Shown here one piece after another: positions 7,074-7,504 of a DNA stretch of 7,504 bases (its first letter is position 1; the number at the start of each line of letters is the position of its first letter). This stretch comes from Actinobacteria bacterium UBA3120. Lineage in GTDB: Bacteria > Actinomycetota > Actinomycetes > S36-B12. Below the pieces are notes generated by a model. The model did no database searches, was not told where the DNA came from, and worked only from the letters and a program-made list of their open reading frames with translations. The stretch covers positions 5,543-13,046 of the forward strand of contig DEZY01000175.1 of assembly GCA_002365735.1 (NCBI GenBank), in the 5' to 3' direction. The position numbers and the translations under genes were made by a program.

Positions 7074-7504
7074 TCGAACTTCTCCCCGGTGATGCGTTCG
7101 TATGCCTCAACGTACTTGGCGCGGGTTTTCTCAACAATTTCGTCCGGTAAGGGCGGTGGGGCTTCACCTGAGTTTTTGTTCCACCCGGACTCTGGTGAGG
7201 TTAACCAGTCGCGAACGAACTGTTTATCAAATGAAGGTTGGGGGCCGCCCGGATTCCACAATTCCTTCTCCCAATATCGAGATGAATCCGGTGTAAGTAC
7301 CTCGTCACCCAAAATGATTTGGCCTTGATACTTGCCGCCCAGAGCAACTCCGAACTCACACTTGGTGTCAGCGAGTATTAACCCTTTTCGACTTGATATC
7401 TCTGCTGCATGTTCGTACACGGCGGTCGACAGACGCTTTAGTTCTTGTGCTTCCTCTTGTCCGAGCTCAACAATCACGTCGTCATAGGTGATGTTCTCGT
7501 CGTG
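7070..7504 (-). CDS. purC: SAICAR synthetase (phosphoribosylaminoimidazole-succinocarboxamide synthase), C-terminal 144 residues
   Basis: PurC joins CAIR and aspartate with ATP to form SAICAR, step 8 of purine synthesis. Only the 3' half is in the window: the frame is open to the edge and reads HDENITYDD... upstream of an internal GTG (7477) that is not the true start. Landmarks include GLILADTKCEFGV, ILGDEVLTPDSSRYW (the conserved GDE-x-x-TPDSSR motif), QPSFDKQFVRDWL, and a C-terminal KTRAKYVEAYERITG. These match the actinobacterial/ADE1-like form of about 290-300 residues, not the short ~240-residue Gram-negative or Bacillus form. Cys replaces the usual Phe in ADTKFEFG. The TGA stop overlaps the galE start by 4 nt. 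The promoter of this operon lies outside the window. Confidence 0.95.
   Translation of the reverse strand, partial: HDENITYDDVIVELGQEEAQELKRLSTAVYEHAAEISSRKGLILADTKCEFGVALGGKYQGQIILGDEVLTPDSSRYWEKELWNPGGPQPSFDKQFVRDWLTSPESGWNKNSGEAPPPLPDEIVEKTRAKYVEAYERITGEKFE
7082..7087 (-). promoter_or_regulatory. Ribosome binding site of galE (GGGGAG) inside the purC 3' end
   Basis: GGGGAG lies eight bases before the galE GTG, within the last codons of purC. It supports the GTG start and the reading of the GTGA overlap as a genuine translational junction. Confidence 0.6.

Noticed and set aside
7070..7477. GTG at 7477 as the purC start
   Set aside because: The frame is open to the window edge and the upstream residues (HDENITYDD) continue the expected SAICAR synthetase sequence, so the gene is cut by the edge, not short.
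1..7504. A new defence, mobile or biosynthetic system
   Set aside because: Almost all the sequence is accounted for by known purine genes, galE and an SCP_3 protein. I saw no transposase, direct repeats of insertion type, CRISPR repeats or unassigned coding region.

Overview
The window is a compact purine biosynthesis cluster, all on the minus strand, so it is transcribed from high to low coordinates. It most likely comes from an actinobacterium (Actinomycetota). Three things point that way. PurF has the actinobacterial N-terminus (begins MPRGDG, then a catalytic Cys after a 22-residue propeptide). A small SCP_3-type sterol-carrier-like gene sits between purL and purF, as in Streptomyces and mycobacteria. 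The PurC and GalE sequences are of actinobacterial type. By eye the base composition is close to half G+C, well below Streptomyces, so a moderate-GC lineage such as an aquatic actinobacterium is plausible. The sequence alone does not fix the genus.

Layout in transcription order: the 3' half of purC (7504-7070), galE (7073-6108), purS (6074-5829), purQ (5826-5146), purL (5149-2864), an SCP_3 protein (2861-2514), a 181-bp intergenic leader (2513-2333), purF (2332-794) and the first ~265 codons of purM (797-1, running off the window). The seven gene junctions inside the cluster are: three 4-nt overlaps (purC/galE, purQ/purL, purF/purM), two 2-nt gaps (purS/purQ, purL/SCP), one 33-nt gap (galE/purS) and the 181-nt gap before purF. 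The first block therefore looks like one operon, and purF-purM like a second transcription unit or a partly independent one.

The enzymes cover steps 1 (PurF), 4 (PurS+PurQ+PurL, the three-subunit FGAM synthetase), 5 (PurM) and 8 (PurC, SAICAR synthetase) of the route from PRPP to IMP. All catalytic and cofactor residues that could be checked are present. The non-purine members are the SCP_3 protein, a conserved neighbour of unknown function, and galE, a complete UDP-glucose 4-epimerase gene coupled to purC by a GTGA overlap.

I found no mobile element, CRISPR array, RNA gene, toxin-antitoxin or defence system, and no convincing new system. The points worth a second look are galE inside the purine operon, the conserved SCP_3 gene, and the purF start region (no Shine-Dalgarno, a -10-like hexamer six bases upstream of GTG, and an inverted repeat over the start codon).
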